A stretch of DNA of 64,000 nucleotides from Streptacidiphilus jeojiense (GTDB lineage: Bacteria > Actinomycetota > Actinomycetes > Streptomycetales > Streptomycetaceae), in assembly GCF_000719095.1 (NCBI RefSeq), contig NZ_JOEH01000017.1, forward strand, positions 62,001 through 126,000. The letters run 5' to 3'. Both the position numbers and the translations under genes were made by a program. The notes under the pieces were generated by a model. That model saw only the letters and a list, made by a program, of their open reading frames with translations. It was not told the origin of the DNA and ran no database searches. This document shows positions 62,588 through 64,000 of the stretch, piece by piece; position 1 is the stretch's first letter, and each line of letters opens with the position of its first letter.

Positions 62588-63754
62588 GTGTCCAGACAGA
62601 CTCTGCAGAGATCAGTTCTCGCCAAGGTTCCACCCGGGCTGCATCCGGCGCGGTTGCAGTCCGCATTCCGTTCCCGGCTGCACGAACCGCGCACCGCCGT
62701 GGTGATCGGACGGTGGCTCGGCGCCGCCTTCGTGATCTGCTTCCTGACCGGCCTGATCAGCCACGGGCTGCAGGACCCGCCCGGATGGCTGCGCGACCAC
62801 CTGCCCAGCCGGCCGGTCGACGGCTACCGGATCACCCAGGGGCTGCACGTCATCAGCGGCATCGCGGCGATCCCGCTGCTCGGCGCGAAGCTGTGGACGG
62901 TGTATCCCCGGCTGTTCGCCTGGCCGCCGGTGCGCAGCGTGCTGCACGCGCTGGAGCGGCTGGGCATCGTCCTGCTGCTCGGGGCGGCGCTGCTGGAGGT
63001 CTTCACCGGGCTGCTGAACACGCTGCAGTGGTACCCCTGGCCGTTCCCGTTCCGGCAGACCCACTTCTGGCTGGCCTGGATCGCGGTGGGCGGGCTGCTG
63101 CTCCACATCGCCGCCAAGTACCCGGAGATCAGCGCGAACTGGCGCAGGGTCAGGGCAGCCCCGGTGCCCGGGCGGCGGGCGTTCCTGACCGGGGTGGCAG
63201 TTTCGGTGGCGACGGTCACCGCGGTCACCGCCGGCCAGTCGGTGCCCTGGCTGCGGCGGCTGGACCTGCTGGCGCCGCGCCGTCCCGACATCGGGCCGCA
63301 GGGCCTGCCGGTCAACCGGACCGCGGCCGCCGCCGGGACCGCCGGGGTCAGGGCGGCCGGCTGGCGGCTGACCGTGGCCGGCCCGGCCCCGTACACGCTG
63401 ACGCTGGCCGAGCTGGAGGCGCTGCCCCAGTACACGGCGCTGCTGCCGATCTCCTGCGTCGAGGGGTGGAGCGCCTCGGCGCACTGGACCGGGGTGCGGG
63501 TGCGCGACCTGCTGGACCGGGCCGGGGCCCGGGCCGGGGCCCGGCTGCGGGTGGTGTCGCTGGAACGCTACGGCGGCTATGCGACGACCGAGATGGAGGC
63601 GTCCTACGCCCGGGACCCGCTGACCCTGCTCGCCCTGCGGGTCAACGGCGAGGTGCTGGCGCCCGACCACGGGTACCCGGCGCGGATCATCGCGCCGAAC
63701 CGGCCGGGCGTGCTGCAGACCAAGTGGGTGTCCCGACTGGAGGTGCTCGGATGA
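62588..63754 (+). CDS. Membrane-anchored molybdopterin oxidoreductase
   Basis: 388 residues. The first ~200 hold four or five membrane helices with His residues in a cytochrome-b561-like pattern (ITQGLHVISG, HALERLGIVLLLGAALL, FRQTHFWLAWIAVGGLLLHIAAK). Residues ~250-388 are an oxidoreductase molybdopterin-binding domain of the sulfite-oxidase/YedY type with the ligand Cys in LLPISCVEGWSASAHWTG and the end IIAPNRPGVLQTKWV. Electron transfer from a haem membrane part to Mo is inferred. Stop overlaps the next ATG (ATGA). Confidence 0.88.
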   Translation: MSRQTLQRSVLAKVPPGLHPARLQSAFRSRLHEPRTAVVIGRWLGAAFVICFLTGLISHGLQDPPGWLRDHLPSRPVDGYRITQGLHVISGIAAIPLLGAKLWTVYPRLFAWPPVRSVLHALERLGIVLLLGAALLEVFTGLLNTLQWYPWPFPFRQTHFWLAWIAVGGLLLHIAAKYPEISANWRRVRAAPVPGRRAFLTGVAVSVATVTAVTAGQSVPWLRRLDLLAPRRPDIGPQGLPVNRTAAAAGTAGVRAAGWRLTVAGPAPYTLTLAELEALPQYTALLPISCVEGWSASAHWTGVRVRDLLDRAGARAGARLRVVSLERYGGYATTEMEASYARDPLTLLALRVNGEVLAPDHGYPARIIAPNRPGVLQTKWVSRLEVLG

Positions 63755-64000
63755 GCCGGGCGACACGGGTGAGCCGGACGACACGGGTGAGCCGGGCGAC
63801 ACGGGTGCGGCTGGCGCTGCTGGTGGCGGGGGTCTCCCTGCTGGTGTTCGGGGTCCAGGGCCTGCTGGACGAGCCGTACCTCAGCGGGCACCGGCTGCAG
63901 GTGCTGGTCTGGGCGGCGGGCGGGATCCTGCTGCACGACGGGGTGTGGATCCCGCTGGTGCTGGTGGTCGGGCTGCTGCTGGGCCGGGTGGTGCCGGACC
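63751..64000 (+). CDS. Membrane protein, cut by window end
   Basis: The 5' part of a gene starting with ATG overlapping the oxidoreductase stop. After an Arg/Thr repeat (SRATRV three times) come at least two hydrophobic segments (LALLVAGVSLLVFGVQGLL and IPLVLVVGLLLG). Probably a partner of the molybdoenzyme. It runs past 64000. Confidence 0.75.
   Translation, partial: MSRATRVSRTTRVSRATRVRLALLVAGVSLLVFGVQGLLDEPYLSGHRLQVLVWAAGGILLHDGVWIPLVLVVGLLLGRVVPD
63753..63806 (+). repeat. Three 18-bp tandem units at gene start
   Basis: 63753-63770, 63771-63788 and 63789-63806; the first and third are identical and the second differs at one base. They encode the repeated SRATRV/SRTTRV N-terminus. Confidence 0.9.

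Noticed and set aside
49347..64000. Second att copy of the tRNA-Lys 3' end
   Set aside because: No repeat of the tRNA 3' sequence was seen downstream in the window, so island ends cannot be set from att sites.

Overview
The window is high-GC actinomycete chromosome of the Streptomycetaceae type (Streptomyces, Kitasatospora or Streptacidiphilus). The grounds are GC-rich third codon positions, frequent GTG starts, DUF3073 and DUF3151 proteins, a BldC developmental regulator, an Lsr2-type nucleoid protein, mycothiol-type enzymes and many apparently leaderless genes. All calls come from reading the sequence; no database search was run.

Region 1 (1-31.5 kb) is core genome built round de novo purine synthesis: purA, purD, purC, purS-purQ-purL (overlapping starts and stops) and purF-purM. 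Between them lie conserved housekeeping or unknown genes: a DoxX-Rieske fusion, a degenerate lipid-kinase-like protein, two GNAT acetyltransferases, a class III aminotransferase with a GntR regulator, a 2TM SLATT-like protein, an M48-like protein lacking its catalytic motif, a dimethylformamidase-like protein, two tRNA-Gly genes and an lsrL-type gene. A complete ECF41 sigma factor and carboxymuconolactone-decarboxylase pair has its own candidate target promoter, and a MerR gene is divergent from a transglutaminase-like gene across a perfect operator dyad. purD, purF and several neighbours carry a -10-like box 6-7 nt before the start codon, the layout of leaderless mRNAs.

Region 2 (31.5-49.5 kb) contains bldC with a long structured upstream region and a strong terminator, tRNA-Asp, VIT1/CCC1 and GDPD genes, two secreted proteins sharing a ~120-residue three-copy module (34.4 and 47.1 kb), an IS701-like transposase, an AbgT transporter, a glutaminase-STAS fusion coupled to a membrane glycosyltransferase-like gene, a tRNA-Glu/Asp/Phe cluster, a zincin, lipoproteins, a DEAD-box helicase with an RGG-rich repeat tail, and tRNA-Lys.

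Region 3 (49.5-62 kb), directly after tRNA-Lys, changes character. It has lower coding density and a run of tiny hypothetical genes: a ribbon-helix-helix-like protein, small membrane proteins, small Cys-rich proteins in an ATGA-coupled chain, a WhiJ-type cluster (XRE-DUF5753, DUF6879 and a small partner), a frameshifted pseudogene, an immunity-like protein, a lamin-tail secreted protein and a VOC protein. It looks like a decayed integrative element or accessory island. No integrase, replication or transfer gene and no second att copy was seen.

Region 4 (62-64 kb) returns to core-like genes: a STAS protein and a membrane-anchored molybdopterin oxidoreductase coupled to a membrane protein cut by the window end. 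The least-described material is the ATGA-coupled small-protein chain, the Cys/His repeat protein at 0.6-1.7 kb and the M48-like protein without its catalytic motif.
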